A stretch of 64,000 bases of DNA from Lepidostoma basale (GCA_022606425.2 JAHDVF020001330.1:62001-126000), one strand, 5' to 3'. Positions 10,302-20,447 are shown, counted from the first letter of the stretch. The notes: generated by a model not told the origin, from the sequence alone. Numbers and translations are program-made.

Positions 10302-10540
10302 TTATAAAAAAACTCCATATAAAATTATTAATTCGAAATAACGTCTGTTTTCTAGAAGTTTTAATATGGTTTATAGAAATGACATGTTTAACCATTCCAT
10401 GGCATTATCAAATACATAAGAAGGGCGAAATATGGCATTCCCATAAACAATATTAAAACTTCGAGAAAACAGACGTTTTCATTCGTATAAATTATTTAAA
10501 ATGGAGTTTTACATCATTGTTCAAGAAACAATAAATATGA
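10302..10540. repeat. FB1 foldback element, near full length
   Basis: Both ends are present: AAAAACTCCATATAAA at the left, AAAATGGAGTTTTACATCA and GTTCAAGAAACAATAAATA at the right. Arms pair over TTTTCTAGAAGTTTTAAT. The centre near 10405 is eroded. Confidence 0.8.
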
Positions 10541-10799
10541 TATTTCAGTGATAACAATTATTATTATGACAAGAGATACGGTTGACATAAAAAATATAAA
10601 CTTTTTTAGAACACTCATTGGCTATCGCAAGCAATTCACTGGTCGTCGCCGGTCTAATGAGATTCCATTTTTTGTCTATTATTAAAAAAATTTAAAAACA
10701 TACATATTAGCTGATAGTAATCCATAAAAGTTTTGCAATTATGTTTTTTTTTTGGGTCTTGGGTTTATCGTTGTATCTTAGTATCCTCCTTGACCGGTA

Positions 10800-11065
10800 T
10801 TTCAATCTTTTCATTCTGGGTGGCCATCTTCACCCTGAAGATATTAAGATTCACGTAACAATAAAATGGCGATAGATTAGTTACCTATCGTGTGTCATGA
10901 GAATCAATAGCTTAAAGTTGTAAACAGTTATTAGAATCAAATAACCTGCTCTATTTAAACATGGAAAGCAACGGGAATCTACCACATAAATAGGCAAAGT
11001 GGTATCCCAGAACCAGCAAAAATGTTGCACTTTGCTGCAAACCAATCCCTTGGATTAAAACTAGT
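10800..11065 (+). mobile_element. SINE-S2 body plus an associated repeat
   Basis: AATAAAATGGCGATAGATTA, TTACCTATCG and CATGAGAATCAATAGCT match the S2 bodies at 18930, 36730 and 43015. The following 10955-11060 (GCAACGGGAATCTACCACA through GGTATCCCAGAACCAGCAAA) matches 31025-31115. No tRNA-like head is visible here. Confidence 0.65.
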
Positions 11066-11151
11066 GAAGAATATCCAGTATTAAAAAAAGCAGTGACATC
11101 TTATTCTCGAATCTCGAATTTAAAAAACAATGTTTAAAATCTTTTTTATTA

Positions 11152-12432
11152 GGTCCTTACATATGAAATTGGCGTTTTGCCGTACTGGCAACTTTGATCT
11201 CAAATATCTTCTCTTTGGTTAGGAATTCCAAATTCAAATTTATACAGCTATTTACTCAAGTATTTGTGTTTCGAAAATTACAATTCATTTGTTTTTTCCT
11301 CAATTGTTTTTTTTCTTTGCGTCACTCAGTTTACAAAATGGAAAACTTGAAATATCGCGTTATTTACGAGTACGAGTTCCACCGTGGCACCAGTGCTGCA
11401 GAAACGGCTCGAAGGATTAATGATGTGTATGGCGACGGTGCCGCAAAAGAAAACACAGTGCGTTTTTGGTTTCAACGTTTTCGTTCTGTAAATTTCGACC
11501 TGCAGAACAAGCCCCGTGGACGGCCGGAGACCAAAGTTGATAATGAAGAATTGAAGGCTATTGTGGAAGCGGATCCATCGCAAACCATGTCCAAGTTAGC
11601 TGCAGGCTGCGGTGTTAGTGATAAAACTGTTTTAATCCACTTGAAGCAAATTGGGAAGGTGAAAAAGCTTGAAAGGTGGGTACCTCACGAATTGAGTGAA
11701 GCAAATCAACAAACGCGCGTTGACTGCTGCGTTGCATTACTCAACCGGCACAATAATGAAGGGATTTTGAATCGAATCATTACCTGTGATGAAAAGTGGA
11801 TCCTGTATGATAATCGGAAGCGCTCATCGCAATGGCCGAACCCTGCCGAACCAGCCAAACCATGCCCCAAGCGAAAATTGACTCCAAAAAAGTTACTTGT
11901 GAGCGTTTGGTGGACTAGTGCTGGTGTCGTTCACTACAGCTTTCTTAAATCTGGCCAGATGATTACGGCAGATGTCTATTGTCAGCAACTGCAAACCATG
12001 ATGGAAAAGCTAGCTGCTAAACAACCGAGGCTGGTTAATCGCTCTAGGCCACTGCTGCTTCATGATAACGCTAGATCACACACTGCACAACAGACAGCTA
12101 CCAAATTAGAAGAGCTTCAATTGGAATGTCTAAGACATCCACCGTACTCTCCGGACCTTGCCCCAACAGATTACTATTTTTTTCGAAATTTGGATAACTT
12201 CTTGCAAGGGAAAAAATTCAACTCCGATGGGGCAGTCCAAACCGACTTCAAAGATTTTATTGATTCCCGTCCGAATGGTTTTTTTAGTAAAGGGATCGAT
12301 GAACTACCTATGAGATGGCAAAAGTGCATGGATAGCAATGATACATACTTTGATTAAATAAATATATTATATTAAAAAAAAATCAACTTTATGTTCCTCC
12401 CATACAAAACGCCAATTTCATATGTAAGGACC
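11152..12432 (+). mobile_element. Intact-looking mariner transposon
   Basis: 1281 bp, bounded by perfect 28-bp terminal inverted repeats starting GGTCCTTACATATGAAATTG at the left and ending with its reverse complement at 12432. TA dinucleotides at 11150-11151 and 12433-12434 fit the TA duplication of Tc1/mariner insertions. The single transposase ORF fills most of the element. Perfect repeats and an open ORF suggest recent insertion. Confidence 0.95.
11338..12357 (+). CDS. Mariner transposase, 339 aa, uninterrupted
   Basis: Catalyses cut-and-paste of the surrounding element. I choose ATG 11338 (MENLKYRVIYEY) rather than the upstream in-frame ATG at 11194, because homologous transposases begin with this first helix-turn-helix and the total length then fits the usual 340-350 aa. 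Residues about 1-110 hold the two N-terminal DNA-binding helices (including WFQRF). The WVPHEL linker follows near residue 120. The catalytic triad is D in TCDEKW, D in HDNARSH and D in APTDYYFF; the second and third are separated by 34 residues, giving D,D34D. No stop or frameshift is visible. It ends DSNDTYFD. An active enzyme is an inference. Confidence 0.93.
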   Translation: MENLKYRVIYEYEFHRGTSAAETARRINDVYGDGAAKENTVRFWFQRFRSVNFDLQNKPRGRPETKVDNEELKAIVEADPSQTMSKLAAGCGVSDKTVLIHLKQIGKVKKLERWVPHELSEANQQTRVDCCVALLNRHNNEGILNRIITCDEKWILYDNRKRSSQWPNPAEPAKPCPKRKLTPKKLLVSVWWTSAGVVHYSFLKSGQMITADVYCQQLQTMMEKLAAKQPRLVNRSRPLLLHDNARSHTAQQTATKLEELQLECLRHPPYSPDLAPTDYYFFRNLDNFLQGKKFNSDGAVQTDFKDFIDSRPNGFFSKGIDELPMRWQKCMDSNDTYFD

Positions 12433-12439
12433 TAATAGT

Positions 12440-13190
12440 AGAAATCATTTTTTTTAGTATTCATATTTTCATAAAGTTCGTAGAAACTTTTGTTTTTATT
12501 TATAGTTTTGGAACCTCTGGCTCATTTAATTCCTGTCACATTCCGAGGGTACTCTGTCAGTTCCAATACAAGATAGAGACATTTGGAATGGACGTGGCTA
12601 AAATTATAGCCCTCTGCTTCTTTGGGTTGGAACTGTGAACAAAGATGGCGGATCGGGTCACCGAGTCCTGAGCGGTCATAAATTCTTTGTATTGTGGTGC
12701 TTTCAGGCTCTTGTGGAAAGTAACGTGCCGCATGGAGTCAAAAGGATCCGTGTAATAATTCATAATGTCCTGTTGACATTATTTGTCCGGGAGTATCCTT
12801 TGAAAGATATTCAATAATCCTTTGAAAGCATACAAATTTTCGTAACAGTTGATTTAAAGCTTTTTCGGATTTCAAAGTCATCTATGCACAACTTATATGC
12901 TTGAGTCATAATGAGAGAAATATTTAAATTAACTTTAAAAAACGCAGGAAATAGTAGGAATGCGCGACTTACAGACGTGAGCTCATTTCTGACCACAACT
13001 CTATCCATCTTCAAGTCATAAGTATTAAATAAACAGATATTTTTTTGTAAGAGGTTCGGTAATGCTGTTAAAATTTTTGTTCGTTCCAAAAAATACTACT
13101 GAAAATACATGCAATTTTATTTATTATTATTTTTAATTTTTTTTCCTTGTATACAAGGCCGTTTGAAACCAATTACTGTATACAAATTAT
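12440..13190. other. No gene recognised
   Basis: 12480-12790 is a GC-richer unique stretch with short frames on both strands and no clear motif. 12800-13190 is AT-rich; 13148-13160 has a small palindrome CTTGTATACAAGG. Confidence 0.4.
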
Positions 13191-13194
13191 TTTA

Positions 13195-13285
13195 GCTATT
13201 ATATTGAATCTCATGACATGTGATAGGTAGCCAATCTATCGCCATTTTAATGTCACGTGAATTCTACACCAGACCAAAGTAATAA
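13195..13285 (-). mobile_element. SINE-S2 body
   Basis: Reverse complement of the S2 body: ATTGAATCTCATGACATGTG, TCTATCGCCATTTTAATGTC and AATTCTACACCAGACCAAAG. The head is absent. Confidence 0.7.
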
Positions 13286-13287
13286 AT

Positions 13288-13570
13288 ATTTCATAGTTTT
13301 GGCCGAAACATTATGATACTTTCACATTATAAACTGTTAAATTAAAAAAAATTGTTTTATATATCAGAATTGTATTTTTGTTTTACGCGACAGCTGTTTC
13401 GTCAACTGTCTGTGTAAAATTTTTGATATTTGATGTATTATTGTAACACCTGATAATGTCAACATAGGTTGACGAAACAGCTGTTGCTTAAAACAAAAAT
13501 ACAATTGTGATTCATACTCGTAAAACAAAGTTTTTCAATTTAACAGTTTATAAAAAATATTTCATAATGA
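13288..13570. repeat. HH1 inverted repeat with hammerhead-like motifs
   Basis: About 90-bp arms pair: ATAAACTGTTAAATT, AATTGTATTTTTGTTTTA and CAGCTGTTTCGTCAAC on the left, the complements on the right. The right arm contains CTGATAATGTCAACATAGG, then TTGAC, GAAAC and AGCTGTT; the left arm, read on the minus strand, ends GAAACAGCTGTCGCG. The left terminus TTTTGGCCGAAACATT recurs at 40955 and 57165. Confidence 0.75.
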
Positions 13571-13824
13571 ATTATCTTATAATTTTTTTTACTATTATTC
13601 CTTAACTGTTTTAGCAATAATAAAATAGAATGTAGTCATATATATTTAATTAACTACACGGGAATATCAGAATTTTACAGTGATCCCAACGACAGGATAT
13701 TGATCGTTATAAATGGACGTTGTTATTATTTCTTGAAGAATTTTGTTTAACTCTAACTTATTGGGACATATGTCTGCGTATATACGAAGTGATAAATGTG
13801 GTATAATTTTAAAATCAAAGAACT

Positions 13825-14008
13825 AAACGGTAGGCGAAAGAATGAACCGCCACACTGCTCTTTCCTGATATATTTATCTCGCTTCCTCAATATTCATACA
13901 TTGTGTCATGCATACACTTCGATTTCTCTGACTCCTCATGTGGCTGACATTTAATATTTGATTCATTTGATCGTGCCACGTTTTCCTAGTTCTTCCTCTA
14001 TATAATAC
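13825..14008 (-). mobile_element. LINE-A C-terminal fragment
   Basis: GGTAGGCGAAAGAATGAACC through CGTGCCACGTTTTCCTAG is the reverse complement of the last 180 bases of the LINE-A ORF. The terminal tail is missing. Confidence 0.75.
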
Positions 14009-14089
14009 CTTCTAAAATCAAAATATATTTGATGATATTCTAGAAATACAAAACCTGTTCTTCCCATATATTGTATTATAATATTATTA

Positions 14090-14262
14090 CTGTTAAAATT
14101 TAAAACACTGTTATAATATCCGATTTTTTTTATTCACTGAGAGTGTCGCGACAGCTGTTTCGCCAACCGATATAAGCATCATCAGGTTTTACAATTGTAA
14201 CACCTAATGATGCCAACATCGGTTGGCGAAACAACTGTGAATAAAAAGAAGAAAATTGACGT
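14090..14262. repeat. HH1 inverted repeat
   Basis: Left arm GCGACAGCTGTTTCGCCAAC, right arm GTTGGCGAAACAACTGTGAA. The minus strand of the left arm holds CTGATGA (14185-14179) and GAAACAGCTGTC but its helix II has decayed; the plus strand of the right arm keeps helix II GCCAAC/GTTGGC but reads CTAATGA. So each arm has lost a different part. Confidence 0.75.
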
Positions 14263-14264
14263 TT

Positions 14265-14845
14265 TCTTCATTGCAATATGTTTGAATATATCACAAATAA
14301 AATATATAAATGCCCATATATTTAACGGTTTTTAAGCAATTATTTTATAGATATTTGTTTATTTTTCTTGGCATGGTATGAAGATACGAGTATTATACCG
14401 TCGTCATCGAGAGAACGATATGTCTATGATATCAGCTAAGCAATTCGAAACATGTCGAGAAAAATAAACTCGATAGTGGAGAAAACAATTATTTAATTCT
14501 ATATACGTGTAGAATTCCACAGTGTTGCATATTTAAGTCCATAAAACATGATAAAAAGGCTCCTTATCAATAACCATACGATCTCTTTCTTCACGTGTCA
14601 TGTTGGGTCCTTCCTTACTATCAATTGAGAGAGCATGTTCATGTTCGATCTCTAAGCAATGTTTTTCGCTGATTCGATTACGTGAAGCTGTATTTGACGA
14701 ACATTTTAAAGACGCAAATATTTCCGTACTTATAAAATTATCATTATTGTGTAATCAAATAAATCCCTGTATCGTTGTATCAAGAAATTATACAATTATG
14801 TATAAATAAACTAAAAATATAATAACGCCTTGACTGTATTATTAA
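14265..14845. other. No gene recognised
   Basis: AT-rich. 14440-14475 has AATTCGAAACATGTCGAG, again GAAACATGTC, and a similar CCGATGATGAACG/ATGTCGAGAAACA block recurs at 40065-40110. 14600-14809 is an unrecognised 69-codon frame. Confidence 0.4.
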
Positions 14846-14849
14846 GATT

Positions 14850-14990
14850 TCCCCGCAATTGATAATAATCTCACTACACGCAAGTAACTATGTTTATTAG
14901 TTAGTAATTACTTGGTGTCGGGGATTGAACACGCAACTCGGTAATTGAGATGCAAGAGCATTACCCTACACCCTAGACCTACATCTTTTA
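14850..14990 (-). mobile_element. SINE-S3 with tRNA-like head
   Basis: On the minus strand 14990-14920 reads TAGGTCTAGGGTGTAGGG, an A-box-like start, then GCGTGTTCAATCCCCGACA, a B-box-like block, about 50 bases apart as in tRNA promoters. It does not fold as a convincing functional tRNA, so a SINE head is likelier. Only one copy seen. 14995-15390 beyond it is featureless AT-rich DNA. Confidence 0.5.
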
Positions 14991-15391
14991 AGTGTTTTTG
15001 ATAAATCGTTATTATATTGACGCCGTTGATAAATAAATAATCTATAAGCAAATTAATTATAAAATTAATACGAATACCAACAGGTGTAAAGAAACCCTTA
15101 AATTAAATTACTTGAGTATATACAAAATGATAAAATAACTCAAATACATTCAAATGCAGCATACGTATTTTATGCCCCATAAATTCACATTGTTAAGTAG
15201 GGTCAAACTATTTTTTTATGTTAATTTAAACATTTAATTAAGGATTTTCCTACTAAAAAATCTATAATAATTATTTCTAATGAAATAAGTGTGCTTAATT
15301 ATAAAGTAAGTTGTTTTTTCAGAAACGATTTTAATTATATTAGATTCTCTTCATACGAAGAAAATGCAAATATTGAATACAAAGAACTAAC

Positions 15392-15516
15392 TCACTAACC
15401 ATCACGCCGTCTCCCCAAAGGGGTAGGCTGAATGAATGGAATGCCACACCTTTCTATCCTGAGATATTTCTCTCGCTTCCTCAACATTCACACATCGTGT
15501 CATGCACGCGCGTCGA
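15392..15516 (-). mobile_element. LINE-A 3' end, tail-first copy
   Basis: AACTCACTAACCATCACGCC (reverse of tail and stop) through CATGCACGCGCGTCGATTTC. Butts directly against a plus-strand LINE-A copy at 15516, making an inverted pair. Confidence 0.8.
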
Positions 15517-15880
15517 TTTCGAATGAAAATATAAGAAATGAATGCGGTGCGAATAATGGTGTTATGAACAAAATAATGAAAGGATCATTTAGATTGTTTG
15601 GACACATGAAAAGAATGAATGAAGAATGAATGGTAAATAACATATATGTTAACGATGTAAATGGAACTAGATATAGAGGAAGACCGAGGAAAATGTGGCA
15701 CAATCAAATAAATCAAATATTGAATGTCGGCTACGTCAGGAGTCAGAGAAATGGACGCGCATGCATGACACGATGTAAGAATGTTGAGGAAGCGAGAGAA
15801 ATATGTCAGGACAGAAAAGTGTGGCAGTCCATTCTTTCTGCCTACCGCTTCGGACAGATGGCGTGATGGTGAGTTAGTTA
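15515..15880 (+). mobile_element. LINE-A C-terminal copy
   Basis: Starts GAATGAAAATATAAGAAATG, covers KGSFRLFGHMKRMNEE (then TGA at 15627), the RGRPRKMWHNQINQIL block and CQDRKVWQSILSAYRFG, and ends GGCGTGATGGTGAGTTAG. A nonsense codon splits the frame. Confidence 0.8.
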
Positions 15881-16017
15881 TTTATTGTTTATATCAAATT
15901 TTAGTCATCCGGATTTCAAATTTATTTCAATATTTGGGTTTACACTACAATTTTTGTATTTTGTTGATCATCATCGACGATGAACATGCATACTTAACTG
16001 ATTTATAGAAGAAGAAG

Positions 16018-16150
16018 AAGATTCAAACCAACATCTCTGAACAATCCTGGCACTAATAAGATCGATCTGTGAAAATTTCAGTGAAATCGGTTGAGCAGTT
16101 TTTGAGTCTATAAAGCACTGCAAAGTCTGTTATTTATATAAAATCACGAG
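16018..16150 (+). mobile_element. RTE-type LINE 3' UTR fragment
   Basis: AGAAGAAGAAGATTC, then GTGAAAATTTCAGTGAAATC and GGTTGAGCAGTTTTTGAG. Phrases of the form 'AAATCGGTTGAGCNGTTTTTGAG' are typical of 3' UTRs of insect RTE/CR1-like LINEs (from memory). No coding part is visible. Confidence 0.4.
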
Positions 16151-16798
16151 TCAAAATATAATATTTTGTGTACGTTAATTTGCAAGCATCAAAATGAGCA
16201 CATTAATTTATGTCCCCGAATGCTTTAAAAGGTGTATAATTACATGTATTGTAATTTCTAAATGAGATACAATTCATATAGTAGAACGCTGACGCCATTC
16301 CTTTTCACTTTATAATGAAAATAAATTATGTTATTATTCGCTACAAAATGCATATGTCTGAAGGTAAACGAACCTGTAACCACTGCATCGCGCACACTTT
16401 AATTGGTAGTGAATATATTTAAACTTTGTGTTGCCTGGCAAGGTGTTCCTTTCATGATCACAGCGGTAGGCGGATATTTAATCATTTTTTATGGTTTCTG
16501 TAATGTTGTATCTCGTACGGGAATACTCGTACAAATGATAGAGTGATTTCGTTTTTTCACATATTAAAAAAATAGTTAAAAAAAAATGCTACTTTAGACT
16601 TATGTAAAAAATTACATGTAGTATTTTATTTGGCTATTAATTTGGCTTTAAATATATATCCAAAATACAGTAATTGGAGTAATCGATTTGCTTTCAAATG
16701 CTTAAAATACAATATTATACTAATGTATAATAATACAATTTAAATTAATAGAATGTAAAATTCTACTTCTAACATAAGTATTAAATAACAAATATAAG
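16151..16798. other. No gene recognised
   Basis: AT-rich unique sequence; 16340-16480 is somewhat GC-richer. No frame, motif or repeat match supported. Confidence 0.5.
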
Positions 16799-16799
16799 T

Positions 16800-16945
16800 A
16801 TTAAATATTTATGAAAACAATCGTTTTCTAGGTAGTTTATACAATTATATGGAAGTGACTAGTTTCGATTTGCAATGATGTTATCAAATGTAAAAAAAAA
16901 TTAAATGTTCTTGCAATGCAAAATAATATATTAAAAAAACTTTTT
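16800..16945. repeat. FB1 foldback, strongly diverged
   Basis: ATGAAAACAATCGTTTTCTA, TTATATGGAAGTGACTAG and TTGCAATGATGTTATCAAATG recall the FB1 left arm; the right arm is barely recognisable. 16950-17260 after it is AT-rich with nothing recognised. Confidence 0.5.
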
Positions 16946-17261
16946 TGAATTAAATTTGTTTTATCAACATTGAATATATGATATGGGGTTTAAAATACAT
17001 GAAATATACTTTAATTTATATATCGTTATTATGGTTTCTTTTAAATTTCGTCACTTCTGAGTTATAAAAAAATACATGACAACTAATCTATATATTTGTA
17101 CTTCTATTCTTAAAATGTTTTACAATTCCAACAATCTTTTAAAAATATAAATACACATAAATTTATTCCTGAATTAAAAACTAAATTCCCAGAAAGTTTA
17201 AAGAAATGCTATTAGAAAATTGATTACTTTAATCGTATGAAATGTTTTAATTTTGAATCAG

Positions 17262-17440
17262 TGTTTTATATTTTACCTATCACAATTTATTGTGAGATTG
17301 TTTCGCCAACATATGCTGACATCATTAGATTCTACAAACAATTAATATTGAATTGTTGTTTGTAACACCTGATGATGCCAACATAATTTGGCGAAACAGT
17401 TGTCGTGACAATCTCATAAAAATATAATGTTATACGTATA
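17262..17440. repeat. HH1 inverted repeat carrying the best hammerhead-like motif
   Basis: The left arm GAGATTGTTTCGCCAACATA and the right arm CATAATTTGGCGAAACAG...CAATCTC pair around an AT-rich centre at about 17345. The left arm lacks roughly 12 bases that, in the right arm, contain the GTC triplet and part of helix I, so only the right arm keeps a complete motif. Confidence 0.8.
17360..17411 (+). ncRNA. Candidate hammerhead-like ribozyme
   Basis: Parts in order: TTG (17360-17362) and CAC (17366-17368) as helix I 5' strand; CTGATGA (17369-17375); one extra T; GCCAA (17377-17381), loop CATAAT, TTGGC (17388-17392) as helix II; GAAA (17393-17396); C-AGTT-G as a minimal helix III; GTC triplet (17402-17404); then GTG (17405-17407) pairing with CAC and CAA (17409-17411) pairing with TTG. 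In a type I hammerhead cleavage would follow the C of GTC. All conserved core bases are present. Against it: the extra T before helix II and the two-bp helix III, which would need dimer formation or tertiary contacts. Function untested. Confidence 0.5.
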
Positions 17441-17689
17441 ATAACAGTTCTACAAAATTAAAACATTTATTATTGTCTTTGTTATCATTTATCAAATCAG
17501 TCAGATGTTTAAGATGCATTATCATTTCGTTTAAAAGCTCTTTACATCATTATTACGGGAGCCAAGTTGACGTTAAGGTGAAAAAAGGTCATGGAAGGAA
17601 ATATACATAGAACCATGTGTATATAAATATGACAGTTATGTCTTTGTTGCTCTTATCGCAAGGGTACAAATCCAATATAATTACATTAA

Positions 17690-18032
17690 AAGAATTGGCC
17701 CCAAACAGTGTCAAATGCCGCTCTCTGGACTATGGCAGGCGAAAAGCCAATTAGAGAGCAGGTCGCTAGCAAATGGCAGTGGATAGGTCACACTCTGAGA
17801 CGGAACCCAGCCTGCATCGCTCAGGGTGCACTAGACTGGTTCCCTGTGGGGGGAAAGAGAAAGCGAGGCAGACCTAGAGCCACCTGGAGAAGAACCCTGC
17901 AGGACGAGGTTAAGGCGGCAGGCCTCACTTGGCATGATGTTAGGCATCAGGCATGCGATAGAGTCGGGTGGAGAAGGTTCCTTGAGGCCCTATGCACCAC
18001 GGAGGTGTGACAGGACAAAAAGAAGAAGAAGA
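17690..18032 (+). mobile_element. LINE-C C-terminal tail, open frame
   Basis: A 100-codon frame (17708-18010) reads TMAGEKPIREQVASKWQWIG, HTLRRNP, RGRPRATWRRTLQDEVK, and ends with CDRVGWRRFLEALCTT. This is the W-x-GH-x-L-R / GRP / R-W / DR-x-W order of RTE-like ORF2 ends. After the stop come 25 bases and AAAAAGAAGAAGAAG. Its twin is at 46418-46735. 18035-18490 beyond is unique AT-rich DNA. Confidence 0.85.
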
Positions 18033-18494
18033 CATTCAAAGAGTATGTATATGCGTATATCATAAAATATCTCACATACCACCACACGCGGATGGAGTCA
18101 ATACTACCATATCGTAGGATACGTGCGTTTAACGAGAGTACTTAACGTTACGAAATATTCATTACACTATTAATTGAAATTGTATTTAAAGGAGTATATT
18201 ACTGGCCTAACATTCTAATATCAGAATCAACCGCTTCAGAAACCAGGTATACGTATGTAGATTTATTCAAATGCATTATGAACACATTAATACTGCTGTC
18301 ACAGTTGAAAGTTATTGCAGCGTAGTGTACTCGTACAATCATATGCATATATAATTAAGACCGTTTCAAATGTACTTTCTTCCCTAATTTATATTCTGAT
18401 AATCATTCGAGAAATTCCACATGAAAATATTCGAGATAAAATGTTTTTACATTTTTCGTTTTTGATGAATACATAAATTTAAATGAAATTAATT

Positions 18495-18808
18495 GATGAA
18501 AGTAGAAATGAGATCTCTTAGACGAATGGGTGATACTCTATGTATGATAGAGTGTCGAATGAAAATATAAGAAGTGAATGCGGTGCGAATGATGGTTTTA
18601 CGAACAAAATAATGAAAGAGTCATTAAGATGGTTTGGACACATGGAAAGAATGAATGACACGTGAGGAGTCAGAGAAACGACGCGCGTGCATGATACGAT
18701 GTATAAATGTTGAGGAACCGAGAGAAATATGTCAGGAAAGAAAAGCATGTCAGTCCATTCTTTCTGCCTACCCCTTCGGAGAGACAGCATAATGGTTAGT
18801 TGGTTAGT
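18495..18808 (+). mobile_element. LINE-A C-terminal fragment, internally deleted
   Basis: GAAATGAGATCTCTTAGACG through the SLRWFGHMERMN coding stretch, then a jump at about 18660 to the RSQRNDARA-coding stretch; ends GCATAATGGTTAGTTGG. Lacks the GRPRKTW block. Confidence 0.8.
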
Positions 18809-18831
18809 TTTAAAATGAAGTGAACGACGAC

Positions 18832-18955
18832 CTTCGTGGCAGAGCGACAAGAGAAGGTCCCGGGTTCGATTCTAGGCAATGGTATTTGTGATTGTCATAC
18901 TGTTATTGATCTGGTGAAATCACAATAAAATGAAATGGCGATAGATTAGACACTA
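18832..18955 (+). mobile_element. SINE-S2 with tRNA-like head
   Basis: CGTGGCAGAGCGACAAGAG is A-box-like and GGTCCCGGGTTCGATTCTAG is a good B box, together forming an RNA polymerase III internal promoter. The body is the S2 AATGGCGATAGATTA block. Best-kept S2 head in the window. Confidence 0.8.
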
Positions 18956-18961
18956 TAACAT

Positions 18962-19115
18962 AAACTCACTAACTAATAAATAATCACGCCGTTTTTCCGG
19001 AGGGGTAGGTAGAAAGAATGGACCGCCACATTGTTCTGTCCTGACATACTTCTCTCGCTTCTTTTACATTCATACATTTTTCTGACACCTTACGTGACCG
19101 ACATTTAATATTATG
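18962..19115 (-). mobile_element. LINE-A 3' end
   Basis: AACTCACTAACTAATAAATA tail side, then ATCACGCCGTTTTTCCGG, through CTTACGTGACCGACATTT. Adjoins the S2 copy. Confidence 0.8.
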
Positions 19116-19149
19116 TATTTTAAATTAACGAAGAACATAAAAGAGTGGA

Positions 19150-19265
19150 CAGGAAACACAAGAGTTCAGAGCCTGTTCCAAGTGGCGCAGGACAGAGATG
19201 CCTTTGCTGCTGTGATCGCCAACTTTGGGGGGACCTGACACGGCACCGAAAGAATATGTATTTTT
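19150..19265 (+). mobile_element. LINE-D 3' end
   Basis: One frame reads QAQDRDAFAAVIANF (DR-x-x motif, then A-x-A-N), followed by GGGGGGACCTGA and CACGGCACCGAAAGAA. This is a common LINE C-terminal and tail arrangement. An (AAT)n stretch follows at 19275-19297. Confidence 0.55.
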
Positions 19266-19377
19266 AATAAACGAAAATAAATAATAATAATAATAAAATG
19301 CATTATATTTTTTTTAAATGTACAATATAATTAGTTAATTCCACTAATGTTTATATAACACAAGTGGAATTAACCAA

Positions 19378-19505
19378 GTATACATTGATTGATTTGATCG
19401 TATCACGTTTTCCTCGGCCTTTCTCTATTATATATAACATATATACTTTATTACTATTTCTAGTTTCGTTCACGTCGTTTACATATACTTTCTTCACCAT
19501 TCTGT
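19378..19505 (-). mobile_element. LINE-A fragment
   Basis: TGATCGTATCACGTTTTCCT through CATATACTTTCTTCACCATT: reverse complement of the VKKVYVNDVNGTR...RPRKTW segment, with a TATATA-rich insertion inside. Confidence 0.7.
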
Positions 19506-19539
19506 CTTTATTAATTTTATGTATGTATTTTAAATTGCA

Positions 19540-19648
19540 TGACACGTGTTGAAGAAGCGAGAGAAATATGTTAGGGAAGAAAAGTGTGGCAAGCCATTCT
19601 TTCTGCCTACCCCTTCGGAGAGACGGCGTGATGGTTTGTTAGTTTTTT
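19540..19648 (+). mobile_element. LINE-A 3' end
   Basis: ACACGTGTTGAAGAAGCGAG, the CQ-R-KCGK-PFFLPT-type end, GGCGTGATGGTTTGTTAG. Forms an inverted pair with the copy ending at 19505. Confidence 0.75.
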
Positions 19649-19649
19649 T

Positions 19650-20445
19650 ACATTAAAAAAAACTATTTTTTTAAGTTTTCATTATTTACAATGAACTTCT
19701 ACTATTAAATTTCAAATAACACCATTAATACTCGTATTTTAAATAATAAAATGATTTTTTTTATTTTTAAATTTGCATATTTAAATCTACTAAATATTAT
19801 AGATACTGGACACCGTTTTCAATACAATTATTTTGTTCACACATCTAAAAAGGGGGCGGTTATACGTTTTAATTATTTCGAACGACTATGTTCTAATTTT
19901 GAATACATCAGCATTAAAGACGTGTTTGTTATCGTGGAAAACGTGTGATGGATCATTAATTACGCTTTCAGAAATTTTAATTGCAAATGCACCCCATTTC
20001 GTCAAACTTTCTTGATGTTCCCCCTGCTTTTATATTCTAGTTTCATTAAAACATATCTTAGAATGATACATTAAACTTTTCGAATGGGGTTTAATGCGCG
20101 ATAATTACGCTCAGCACCAAGTTGCCGTGGGAATCGGACCAAATGCCGAACGTTTATGGGCCGTTTTCCACTATCAAATACCACGATTATTGGGTAAAAA
20201 ACCGCGCGTGATTTGAACGGCATCAGAACACGACCCGCCATTTTGACAAAGAGTTATTATCTGAACTAAGATCAATTCCTTGACGGCGAGGCTGACAGGT
20301 AGGAAGGATTTCCGCGTTTCGGTGTCGGTAATTACATTTATAAACTGTCTGTAAAAAAAATCATCAAGAATCACTTAGTTCACGAAATGTTATTGATTAA
20401 AACAATGAATGTACAAGGCGTTTCAAATATATATATTTTTAATTT
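19650..20445. other. No gene recognised; partly unique GC-richer DNA
   Basis: 19751-20015 has overlapping frames of 60-65 codons with no motif. 20090-20370 is richer in GC than its surroundings and not repeated here; it could be conserved noncoding DNA, which only a cross-species alignment could show. Confidence 0.4.
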
Positions 20446-20447
20446 AT

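Noticed and set aside
11326..11583. Minus-strand ORF inside mariner
   Set aside because: Antisense of the transposase N-terminus.
14850..14990. Possible functional tRNA gene
   Set aside because: A and B boxes are present but the acceptor stem does not close and the body continues as SINE-like sequence.
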